A DNA stretch of 64,000 bases from Temnopleurus reevesii (lineage: Eukaryota > Echinodermata > Echinoidea > Temnopleuroida > Temnopleuridae), in contig BQKZ01002525.1 of NCBI GenBank assembly GCA_036244855.1, forward strand, positions 21,370 to 85,369, in the 5' to 3' direction. Position 1 is the stretch's first letter. Each line of letters begins with the position of its first letter. Below are positions 1 through 12,600 of the stretch, piece by piece. The notes below the pieces were generated by a model. That model made no database searches. It was given only the letters and a program-made list of their open reading frames with translations, and was not told the DNA's origin. The position numbers were made by a program, and so were the translations under genes.

Positions 1-246
1 TAAATTTTGTGTACAGAATGAATGGAGAGCTGTCCACAAATACGTCACAGATTTGAACGTAGACGACTAATAATTGGTCGGCGTTGCCGACTCAAGGATT
101 CCCATGACGGGACATTCACTATAAATTTGTAAATTCATAACTTTTGAATGGATCGTCGGATTATGCTCAAATTTTCACAGTTGGTTCATTTTATTTTTTT
201 CCATCTACTGAGAGAATATAAAATGCAGGGTTTCGTTCTTCTTTAA
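1..246. repeat. Right half of a foldback repeat (family A), cut by the window edge
   Basis: It shares blocks with 43698-44265 and 48636-49222: attttgtgtacagaatgaat, cataacttttgaatggat and gctcaaattttcacagtt, ending in a pyrimidine-rich ...ctttaaat. Confidence 0.65.
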
Positions 247-3200
247 ATAATATACACGTACATAATCTTGTGTCCTTTTTATTTAATATGTAGAAACATA
301 TATACCCTATTACCCTGATGTGAATTATTTTATTTCTTTTTTAATATATTCCAAACCCACCCAAAGCTTTAGTGCAAAATTGCTCTTGAATAATAATTGA
401 TGTTGATTCAGAGTAGAAAATAATTAATTTCAAAATAAAAAATATACTAATCTAAAATAAACTAATGGGAAAAAAAATTCAAAATGTATATTACGTCTTT
501 CCACAAAGATGATACAGTCGGGTGATATAGGACTGCTTGCTCATATAACGATTGTGCCTTTGTTAGAAGATTTTAGACCATTAAAAAGGCGGATAAAATG
601 GAACATTCAAGAACAAAAACAAAAGGGAAAGAAAACAGAAAGAGTACTCAGAGGAATGAAATAATGTAAAAAAAAAAATGATGGAAAAATACCAATTATT
701 CAAGAACCAAATTGTTGCATAACAATTGGAGGGAAATAAAATAAGGGGCATGATTAAATGATACAAAATGAGCATGAAGTGTGCAAATAAATGAAAGAAA
801 TTAAATGAAAGAAATTGAAATGAAATGTAGTCGAATGTAATCAATGTAAAATTGCCATATATAAAGGAGGAAAAATATTTTGACCAGAAAAATGATTAGG
901 AAAATAATATTTCAAGAATGGAAAATTAATTTCCATAAGGAAATGGGCCAACAGAAAGATTTGGGATTTTTTTTCAAAGGCAGAAGGGATGATAAAAAGT
1001 GATACAGAGGGGAAAAAATGCATTCGCAAATGGAAAAAACATGCGATGAAAGAAAATATAAAAAAGATAGAATTAATACATGCAATTGATGATTTTGAAA
1101 GGAAAAATGCGAAGTGACATGAATAAAAGAAAGAACAAGATATGTTGGGGAAGTGTGTTTGGGCGTAAGGAGAATAAAGAGAGTGAGAAGGGGAGAAAAA
1201 AAGAAAGAAAAACATGTGTCAGTACATGCCTTACATGTATATCATACATTTACATTGTGAAACAGACATTGACCATTCACTCAGTACAATGGTAAAGCAG
1301 GGGGAAAGATGGCAGGGCTCCTCCATTGTACAATAGTGGGCTAGAAATCCTAATTCCCGATGTCTAATTTCATTGTGTAATCTCACCCATACTAGATAAC
1401 AAGGATCATGCAATATCATTTGTGGGTAAACCTCATGTGGCCAAGAAAATGGATGTGTAAATGTTGTGGCACGTGTAAAATGTATGGTCGTTCCTAAACT
1501 TATGTAAATAATTGTACATGTACCAATGTATATCTGTACCTGCCTGGGGTGCTCATAATTTGAGTTACTGTACATGTATATGTATAATGGAAAGCAAGGA
1601 TTTATGAACCCCATAAATAAAACGACTAAAATAATATGGATAATTACCAGAAAAAATAGATAAGAAAAATACAGTCTATTTTTTTTCAAACAAATCGTCC
1701 ACTACACACCTGTATTTGCAGACCTGCCAATACAGAAAACTACAATTTAAGAAACGGTTTTAAAGACCTCAAGCTCTATGGCAGAGGCTGCCACAAAAAG
1801 CAATTTCACATTTGTGAGGCCCGCAGAAAAGGCCTCAAAGCCTCATTCAACTAAGAAATAAAGGGAAAATACACTTATATATCTAGAGATAAAAATGGTA
1901 ATATAATATGCGCACAAGAACAAATTATTCAAAACGTTGTACCCAAAAGAATTGCCTGAAACAGAACTAGAAGGAAAACACAATTAGAGCACAAGAACAA
2001 ATTAATTATTTAAAGAATTATGTACAAAAGGAAGATATCTGTTGAGGATCATTAAAATGGCGACAAAATAAAATCTTTTTCCCTGCAAATGGATCACAGA
2101 TTAGAGTCTCTGCCCCAACATTCCAATGATGGACAATCAATGACTTGAAATAATTGTCAAATGATATGACAACTCAAAATTTGCTGATTTGAGAAAGGAA
2201 AAGCAAATCAAAAATTTGATAATATCTGCTGTGAAGACATTTTGCAAGAGGCTTGTTTTCATGCATGAGTATTGTTTTCGCTTACAGGTCCCATTGTTCC
2301 ACTTCTAGAACTGGTCTTGGAACAAGCTACCGGTATCTTTGGATTTAGCTCTAGAAATGTTGGGTTTACAGTAAAAGTTCATATTTAAAAGAAACTTTAA
2401 AAATGTCAAGGATGGTTGAGGGGAACTGGATTTGTATATACTACTGACAAATCTTTTCTCCTTTTGGCCTCAGGTACCAATTAACTACAATTCAACAAAA
2501 ATTGATATTAGCACTTAACTTGAAAAGATCGACTAAGCTTGTATTCATTATCCCTCACCTCTTTAATACGCTGACTTTGAAGGGCCAAGGAGATCACTCT
2601 GAAACAGACAACATTCAATGGACTTCCAATTATCATTTTTTCATGAACAATAGATATTTAAGCTGAATATATGAGTCAATATTGCATTCATATTGATAGA
2701 AGATCCAAGGAAGAATGGATGACAAGGAGGATCAATGAAAAAGTCTAAAAGCCACTTGGGTAGGCAATTTTTGTATATATAAAGATGTTTTCTATGGTAA
2801 ATGAACATTTAAAAACGAAGGAGGTCAGCTTATGAAATTGCCAAAATCCCAAATCGTCACACCCAAATCTTAAGTTGGTACACAAAGAGCAAAAACTTGT
2901 AAGGAATATTGTACATTTGTCAGAAAGTGAGATGATGAACGTACAAGCTAATAAAATTGCCCATGCATTAAAAAATATTAAAACACATAGAACAAACTTG
3001 AAATGAGAAAACGAGGAGTGGCACATGTAGATATTATGGAAATGGTCCATATAAAGATATTACAGAAATAGGACAAAATTGAATGGAATTCTTTACATCT
3101 CTGAGAAAGCAACGAGTCATACTGAGAGCAGATGAAATTGTCAAAACATAAAAATTAAATAAAAAGGATAAAATTTGAAAGGAATACTGTACATTTTCCA

Positions 3201-3724
3201 GAAAGCGAGGCACTCTGGATGTCTATGCAGTGTGGAGTAGGCTATCTGTAGTCCAAGCTGGGAGAAACCATTGTCCACTGCATATCGACAGGCCCTGTGT
3301 GTGAAGATGAGGGGGGGGGGTTGAAAGAAACAATAAGAAATAATCGTGAGGAAAAGAATGAGGATTAAAATTGCTATTTTTGTACAGAAAATTCACAGAA
3401 TAGATTTTGAACATATCAATAATCCATCTTTGATTCTAAATCCTATTGTTCATTAGATGTTTCCTTATTTTTCTTTGTTTCTTCTGGACTGTGGGTTTCA
3501 TTGTTTTAATGAGGGATAGTCATGCAGAATTTTCTGATTGTTATACTGTATTGATTTGTATTTGTTGTGAATAAAATAAATAAAAATGACATGACACAAA
3601 ATTAAATTAATGGAAATTCAGGTTATAGTAAGATATTCCCATTCTACATCCGAGCCGAGTTGTCTAGAAAACTTTTAAAATATATTTCAAGAGCTCACAG
3701 TACTTGGTAACTAAAAATTCTCAC
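246..3724. other. No exon recognised
   Basis: AT-rich sequence on the 3' side of ZFC3H1. I searched the minus strand for the missing C-terminal segment (vertebrate HEWEESNVQILKL onward) and found nothing convincing, so the last exon is either highly diverged here or lies outside the window. Long open stretches in this part translate to low-complexity F/H/S-rich strings and are not genes. Confidence 0.5.
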
Positions 3725-3988
3725 CTATACGCTAGAGTAACATCATCCGGCATTTTCAGCTGAAACTTCTCGTACACCTCCATACGCTCCATATCACAAA
3801 CATGCTCCAGGTACACGGCGATTACCCGGTCATGAAACGAGAAGTCGTTCCACATTTCTCCCGTTCTATCGAAGGGGACAGGATACTGGGTTGCCGTGGA
3901 GACCAGGCAACGATGGACCAGCTTCGAGAGTGAAGGGAGAGGTTCGTCAGGGGCTCCCTTGGGGAGTTGAGAGACAAAGCGTAGATAC
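3725..3988 (-). CDS. ZFC3H1: ZFC3H1 exon 22 (last one seen)
   Basis: 264 nt; it completes Glu and encodes YLRFVSQLPKG, LVHRCLVSTATQYPVPFDRT and EMWNDFSFHDRVIAVYLEHV, ending LKMPDDVTLAYR with two bases left. It matches vertebrate DLVNRCLVTVPARYPIPF...EFHNRVIFFYL...VMPANSGLALR. The gtgaga donor means at least one more coding exon follows below 3725. Confidence 0.95.
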
Positions 3989-6564
3989 CTAATGCACGAA
4001 AAAAAAAGCATCAATGAACATGGTAATCAAGATATATTTTAACTTTACACAAAAATGTTTAGTTAACTTGCTCACCAGTTAAAATTGAAATAAGAATTTA
4101 GGAAAGGGGCTCGTTGTAAGAAGTTTTGTGATGACAGACAAACAACTATTTCCATGGCAAACTGATATTCTCATCCTTCCTACCATATACCACAATCAAA
4201 TATTCTTGACAACTTTTTAAATAAAGCTCCCTTATGCTCTTTCATTTTTGCATTTGAATTTCTGACAAAAACAAATTCATTGATTCAGATTCATTTTCGT
4301 TAAAACAGCGATAAAGCAGGAAAGGAAAACCAGAGGGTAAAGTGGGAAACAAGGAGATTTTGTGAAAATGGACTCAAAATGGGAAGTTCTCCGTACAAAA
4401 TCAGAAGAATTGGAGTCTCTGACAATACTTACTCAATCCACATCAACTCCAAATCCTTCCTGTCTTGAAGTAAGACTAGAGCACTCTCAAATGCTTCACA
4501 TGCCAACCTCTTCCCCAGTGAGCTGTTGGTAAGCATAATGTAGCAGATCCACATGTAAGGCTTAGAAGCATCTCTATGGCAAGTGGGAATAGCTGGGGAT
4601 GAGGTTGGGGCGTTGAAATCCAAGGGTAGAGGCAGCTTCAGTTGGTGTCTGTATAGGAAAAGAAAAGGAAATTATAAAGAATCAAACGACTAATAATTTC
4701 TTACTTTAATTTGACCCTGGATGAAATTGGGATTGTCACTCAAAATTAATATTTTTTAAAATTTGACCCACTTCCAAGAATTTCATGACCTCTCCACCGC
4801 ACAAAATGTTCTTACTATGAGACATGTTAACTTTTTTCTTTCAAGTCTCTGGCAATTTTTTGGACTATTTTTGCAAAAATTATGTGTATGTCTACGTTCC
4901 AAGGACATCATGTGAACATGCATGCATATTGAAAATGGCTTTAAATCTTGAGTTTGTATTCAAAGTTAAATTGTGAATTCAGTAAGCATTCACTTTCCAA
5001 TACTATACCTGTGATTTTGCATTGTTTACACCTTGCAAAATCACTTCCATACGCGATGCTTTCTGATATGAGCAACCGTAAATTCAAGTACTATCAAATA
5101 AAATGCTCAATAAATGAAATTAACTAAGTTTACATTTATCTCACCTATACAACTGGATCAGGAAATCGTCTGATATCACCTCTCCTTCGGGGACCTCGTA
5201 GAAATTTCTGATACATTGCCTCAAAGGTGACATTGGATCGCCTATTTGGTAGAGTTTACGAAGTTGGGCTTCCAAAAAGTGAAGACGGCATGAAAATGAG
5301 AGCTGGCTTACACCCATTTCAACATGCTGAAAAAGGAAATTGAAAATAAAATGAGAAACTTTAAAGAGAACCTAGCGAAAGGAGGACTCTTATTCATTCA
5401 ATTGCATTAGGAGGTGTCTTGGGGTTGTCTATATGGTATACATGTAGTTTACAAAGTTGGCCTTCCAGGAAATGCAGATGGCATGAGAATGGGAGCTGGC
5501 TCACACCCATTTCAACATGCTGAAAATTTAAAATGAAATAAAATTACAAGACATAATTTTACAGACCATAGCAAAAGGAGGATTATTTTTAACTCAATTA
5601 TTCTGGGAGGTGTCTTGAGGTTACCTATCTGGTATAGTTCACAAAGCTGAAACTGTATGAAGTGGAAACGGCATGAAAATAGGAGCTGGCTTACACCCAT
5701 TTCAACATGCTGCACAAAGGAAATGAGATAAATTACAAGAAAGATTTTTAAAAGATCGTTTCAAAATGGGGATTTCAAGTAAGTCAATTGTGTATGGTCT
5801 TGATGGTGTCTTGGGGTTGTCTTATTTGGTAGGGATGAGAGAGCTTTTAAAGATTATCATTAAACATCGGATTAAAAGAGTTTCATTGTGATGAAGAATA
5901 CAAGAGAGTTCATCAGTTGTCTGACAATGTGCGAACATAGAACGTAGATAGTATGTTGATTTGGTTGCTACATGTTGCGAGCCTTCATCAGACAACGAGT
6001 AGAAAGCCTGCACACACTGACCAGCTCACGGCTCTCACCAATCCAAGTCTGTCAAGTGCAGGGATTTAAAGTGCCTCTGTGTAAGAGCTTCTTACATATT
6101 GTCTAAACCCCAATGCAAAGCTATAGAGAAACAGCATATTGCCATAGATAATGTTTATCCCAAGTCTTTAGTCAATTCCACCTCCAGGAAGAAAGACACC
6201 TTCTAGGAAACCCAATCAAATTTCCTCAGATTGAGAAAACAAAATTGGTGGGAAAATTTGATAATTTCGTCATTTTAATTGACTAAGATGAGTTTCATGA
6301 AACAGGACATACCATAAGAACATCAGCAGGTTTCATACCAGTCCTGTGCAAGGCTTCTATACACCTACAGTACAGCTCCTCTCCTTCCTTCGACGGCCTG
6401 CATTGACTCATGTTGAGCTTGCATAGCTGGTCTACCCACTCACCACTTTATGAATAGAGGAAGGAAATAAATAATTGAATTAATTCATTACCATCATAAT
6501 CAGTGTCATCTTCCTCATCATCATCATCTTCATCATCATTATCATCACTATTATCATTATCATT

Positions 6565-6616
<52 letters not shown>

Positions 6617-9600
6617 ATAAATATCACCACTACCATCTCCATTCAGCCTCATTAACACCACCACCACCACTACCACCATAACTACCACCACAATAACCAC
6701 CACCTCCAACACCACGACTACCATTACCACCACCACCACTACCATTACCACCACCACCACCACCACCACCATCACCATCATCACCACCATCATCATTGCC
6801 AATTACTAAATCCTCACCTTCCTAACTGCTCTTCAATCTCAAGGTTATAAAGCTCCAGCACATTGGGATCCATCTGGTCTGAGGGAGGCCTCCCCTCTGT
6901 ACAAGCTTTGGTCGCCCCTTCCCAAAGGTCGTCTACGTCTTGCTTGTCAAGGCCACTGGCACTATGCTTCCAGGGGATCGAGAACAAATCCTGAAACAGG
7001 AGAGTGTACACAAATAATTGTCACTAACTTATCAAAAAACATTATAAATAGTGTTGTTATTCTCATCGTCATCATCATCTCCAGTTTCATCATCTTGATC
7101 ATTAGATTTGATCACCTTCAACCTACATGTAATTATCATAATCTCCATCATCATCTTCAGTAACAGCTGCAGCAAGAGACTTATCACCTAGGCTAAGATC
7201 AACTTTACCCTATTCTTTACTCAACACAGTACAAAGATTCAATTGAAATAATGGAAAACCATCGCACAGATTACATAAGAGCATGAATTGATAAATGTTC
7301 TCATGAAATGACTTATTCTTTACCCAAGTAATCTACACCATGTCAAAGACTTTCATGAACATTTTCATAATTTCTTTCAACCAAAGTTCAAACCTTAACT
7401 TACCTTTTTGACAATCCTGCTTGGAAGACTAGCTGCTGGATCAAAAAGACTGGACGGAAGACTACTGGTTGCATGAATATGCATAAGGCAGAGCCAACCC
7501 AGAAAGAGGTCAGAGGTCATCATGATGGAACACAGTGAATCTCTGTCTTCTGGCTGGTTGGGTATACTGATATAACACTGTGTATGTGTGGAATAGGATC
7601 AATAGAGGGAGAGAGAGAAATATTGATATCAAAGATAATCTGCAGATTAGAGAATGCAACATATAATAATGCATGGACTACCATGCACTATACTGGATAT
7701 GCAGAACAAATAACTAAATTTTTCCAAATGCAGGTTTGATTTCAGAATTAAATTTTTGTGTATACCTTTTAATCCTTCTTTGATCAAATCAAATCTCAGA
7801 AATAACCTTGCATATGATCGATAAAAAACAAAATATTGTAATTACCAAGAGAGGGCACTACATATGATTTAACTATCAATTTCATATTTTTTAAAAAGAG
7901 GCGGTTTGTAAAAAAATTATTTTATGGTCTCAACATGCGACATGTGTGTAAGATATATATGTCATGATAAACATCCCTTAAAAGTCACATTTCTTAATCT
8001 TTACCAAAACTATATTTGGGCTTTAAGTAAGAGCAATCGCTCTCACTCCCCTTAAAGTGTATTCCCTGATGAACCTTCAATAAACAGAAGCAATTAAATC
8101 ACTTACCTTTAGATTCTTAATGGCATCATCTCTGTGTCCGATGTTGAGTTGCAGCTGGGCCTGATACAACAGCACCTCCAGAACCTGATGCGATATCATC
8201 TCCCTGCTCCCAGGTGTGTCAACACTGTCCAAGTTCTTTACATCAATCTGATCCCTCTGTTGTGCACCACTCTTCACCCTTATCTGCTCTATTCCGCTCC
8301 CCTCATCCTGACTTGTGCTTGGTTCACTCTCTGACACGGTTTCACTCGTAATTTCTTCATCCGTTGCCATGGGAACTTGTCTTTCATTCCCATCGGCATT
8401 TGTAGTTCTTTTCCTATCAGCAATTGTAGTTCTTTTCACATCTTTTGACTGTCCGTCAACTTCATTTCCTTTGGCAAGGTCATCAGAATTTCTGTTAGTC
8501 CTACCATTGTCGTCAAAATCTGTAGAGTCGCTCTCAACGACAGACGAGCTTGTACGCTGATTTAGTTCGGCTTCCGCTGTAATGGTTGAGGTGTGTCTGT
8601 GCTTGAGGAATTGAAGGACTTTCTTGCAGATATCTAGTTTGCTTAGTACTGAGCATTCTGACTCCAGCAACTGGATGATTTTTTTAAAACGAAGATAAAA
8701 GAGAAATAAATTGTATCAGCGCTTTCTTGAGCATATAGAGTAATTTTGAAAAACGTGATAGTTATGTTCATATTGAATAACAAGGAGCCAATTCAGTGAA
8801 CTACTCACACCCCAATTTCAGACACATACTGCACTTTAATCTTTCTGGGTGTTTTCTCTACAAACATGTTTGATGAGCAAACTACTGGCAGAAACATCCA
8901 TGCCCTGCACTGTACCATCGAGCATATTGAATAGCAAGGGACCCTTTCAGTAACCCTGTGGCACACCGCACTCCCTGTACTTTTTTTTTAATCTCTCTTC
9001 TCAACGATCCCACCCCCTTCATACACAAACTACTGTTCATCATATCTATCTTTTCTCTCTACATCAGTGTAATAGGAAAACTGTTGCAAACATTCAGATG
9101 ACATACTACCCACGATATTGAATAGCAAGGGGCCAATTCAGTCGCCTTGTGGCACATCAAACAATATGTGTTTCTCTTGCTATAAAACATACCCTCCCCC
9201 CCAATTCAGACCCAAAATACAATTCCCTCTACTTGTACTTTCTCTGTATACCTATGTGATGGGAAAATTACTATTAGCACTCAGACGACCTACCATCCAC
9301 CTATTGAATAACACGGGGTCAATTCTCAATTTGAGGCACATCAAACTCTGTGTGTTTTCTTCAGCTTTCTTCTTACTAAACATACCCCTTACCTACCTAT
9401 TTCAGATGAAACTACCTACAATTGTTTCTATCTTTTCTCTATATAAATGTTGACAAAAGGACTATCTGTACAAACATATTAACCTACCATCCACCATATT
9501 GAATAGCAAGGGGCCAATTCAGTCGCCTTGTGGCACATCTCCAAATAGTCTGCTCTTTCAACCCTGTCCTTGTAGACGTTGAGATATTGAATCCAGAGAT

Positions 9601-12600
9601 CGGATGAGTTGCAGTTCAGCTCTAGGCCTCTCGAAAGGGCATTCAGTGCTCGGTCCACACTGGAAGATCAATACAAAAATAATAACTCCATAACAACATA
9701 AAATCTTGTTCTTTGAATTCTTCCTTTAACATAGAATGCTCTTAACCTCAATTTCTACATATTTAATCAGCATCCAAAACTATTCTGAAGAAGACTGTTT
9801 ACATGAAAATAAAAAACATGATAAAACATCCATGGACAAAAGGAAAACCACATATGAGGCTAATACTTGGTGTTTTTCCAAGAATTTAGTAGTTGTCATG
9901 AAATTGAAGCATGTGAATTTGGACTCTTGTAGTGATATCGATTGATATTGGCTATATAAACTGAATGTAACAGTAAGAATTGACACCAATGATTAAAATT
10001 CAAGGTATTCACATTGAAAACTTTGAAACAAATTATGCAGAATTAATGATAGACTACGAGAATGTGCAGCTTCACAAGTAAGAAGATCAAAGGAAAATTT
10101 AAAAGCTAGCATGACAGAATTATTCTATAATTCAACTACTTCAATTGCAAAGGAGGGTTTCACACAACTGCACAACTTTTCAAAATCTATGGACGTCAGA
10201 TCCTATTCAGTGCATGAAGATAAAATGTGTATCTCCCAATCAATCGAGTCTATAATTGTATAGTTCTGCCTGCTACTTATCAAAGGGAAAATTTGCAGGT
10301 CATCGGCAGATGCATTTCATGAAACTTGTCACAATACCCGCACGAAATCTGCGACAGGTGCTATGTCAATACTGGGAGGTTGTGCTTTTCAGCCCCTCAC
10401 AATGAAGAATTGCATTGTTATTAGTTGGCACTGACTCATTTGTCACTATACAAGCATCATAGAAACACTACCCTGGCCAACTCACCTTGTCTCCTGCTGC
10501 AAGAGTCCTCGAGCTAATCTGAGCCAAAGACCCACGTCTCGTGGCTTCTCCATCACTGCAGCCTCAAGGTCATGAACTTTGACCTTTCCTCCCCTGACGA
10601 CCTCCTCCCCACTACTACCACCTCCATCGCTGAAGTACCTCACCTCCTCATCTAAGCTAACAGACGCATCTTTTCTAATTGTTGTGGGAACGGAAGACTT
10701 TGGATACTTGGGAGGATGGAGGGGTAGAATTTCAGTGAGGGCATCGTCTTAGCCTGAAGAGAGGCGCTTGGAACGGGGTCGGGGTCTTGGGCGCCACTTT
10801 CGTGGGCAAGAAATGAGACGAGATACGACTCCTGTGGATGAGACAGTACAAAATAATGTTTGAAATTGTGGAATAACTTGAAATCTTGGAGAGGAAATCA
10901 ATAATTTGTGAGATCTATCATATTCACTTCAGCTAAGGTTTATCTTTTAGGGCTACATTTTCTCTGGAAATTTTTTACAATTTTTGCATGTAAAACCCTG
11001 ACTCGCAAATTCAAAATTATCTGCAAGCCCCAAATTCTTGCTAAAATGTTTCATGATACACTTATTTTATGTTTTCTTTGCATTTAAACATGTGTAAGTC
11101 TGATGGTCTCTCACACAAAATATTCATTCAATGCAGGGAACATAGAAATGCAATATTAAACCGCATTGTGTAAAAATTTCCATATCGAGAAGCGAGTGAC
11201 AAAACTTGGCTTTTTTCAAATTAACGCATTGAAAAATCTTAGTCCCTGTACCTATCTTAGTACCTTTTTTCAAACGTTTTCAATATAAAACTCTGATTTT
11301 CGTAAAAAATGGAGTTAATTTTTAAACGGAGAGTTCCCTTTTATACGGAGAGTTCCCTGTAAAGATTAAAATTCATCTCACCTTCATTATTTCCACCCAA
11401 GACCTTCTCGATGCAAGCATTCAGCTTCTCTTTTTCACTGGCAGCAGGTTTCTGTCGTATCGGGCTAGCCGGGACATTCTTCCCATAACCGTCATCATCT
11501 TTGCCTTGCGATTTTATGACATTGTACGAGAGTAGGTCAGTGAGCATCTCACGAGTTGACATGGTGTAGTCTCGCTCGTGTTGCCTGCAAAGAAGGAAAA
11601 TAAAAGATAGGCATATTTAGATTGGTATTTTCATAACTATGTACTTATTGAAAAAGATAGAGATCTTTCTTTAGGTATACAAAATTTGACCCAGCCTGCT
11701 TGGATAGTATGCATTACATTAATGGCAATTGCTAACATTCTCGAGAATCAAAATAAAATTTAGATGATCCAGCAGGTGCTGTGTTCATAATACGTTTTGC
11801 CAAAACAGAAATAACCTGAATTCTGTAATATCATTGGTCCTGTATGTCTATAGATGCAAGCAATTAAGCCATGATAATCTCTACGTCATTTACCGGTCAT
11901 TTTCCGGTCATAAAGCCTCTCCAGCCACGTGTCCCACAAAGACAAACTATGGATACTCACCAGTCTCTCTCCCTATATGATCATTTATTCACCAAGCACA
12001 ATTATGATCATTGCATTTTACCTGGCCTTGAGCTCATACTGGCAGAGAGGCCTGCTGGGGTCTAGCTTGTTGGTATGGCTAGGTTAATTATTTGTGCATG
12101 TTCTCTTTAGTTCATATTGACAAGCAGGCCTGGTACCATTTAGCTTCTTGTGTAAAGCTCAGAGAGTTCACACATAGCACACCTTATGAGCCTCACCATT
12201 CCTTAATCCTTTACTTACATCCCCCCTCCTCCTCTGTCTCCCTATGTGATTATTTACTCACCAAGCACAATCATCGTCATTGCACGTTCCCTTGAGCTCA
12301 TACTGGCAGAGGGGCCTGCTTGGGTCTAGCTTGTTGGTGAAGCTTGAGGATTGGACGGAATGGCCTGCCTTGTCTCGGAACAGTGGGCTGAGTCTGAGAT
12401 TGACAGAATGTAAGAAAATTAGAAGTGACTGACACTGAAGATACAATCTACTGTATATCAAAGCCAATATTTTCGCAATTTCGGACCAGTTTGACGCATT
12501 GGCGTGTTTTTACTTCACGTTTTTTACAGTGTTTGTACACATATCAGTGTGCATCATATAAAATGGAAATTTTGGAGAGACCAGACTAGTGTAATCCTTG

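Noticed and set aside
1231..1689. 152-codon minus-strand open frame near the ZFC3H1 3' end
   Set aside because: Hydrophobic, low-complexity translation without homology to the missing ZFC3H1 C-terminus or anything else I recognise.
6448..6802. Long open frames of poly-Asp and poly-Val/Met
   Set aside because: They are translations of ATC and ACC microsatellites. The same holds for 36219-36622 and 63439-63834.
8134..8560. Plus-strand frames opposite ZFC3H1 exon 16
   Set aside because: Antisense shadows; the same frames recur over the second version at 21048-21293 only because the exon is repeated.
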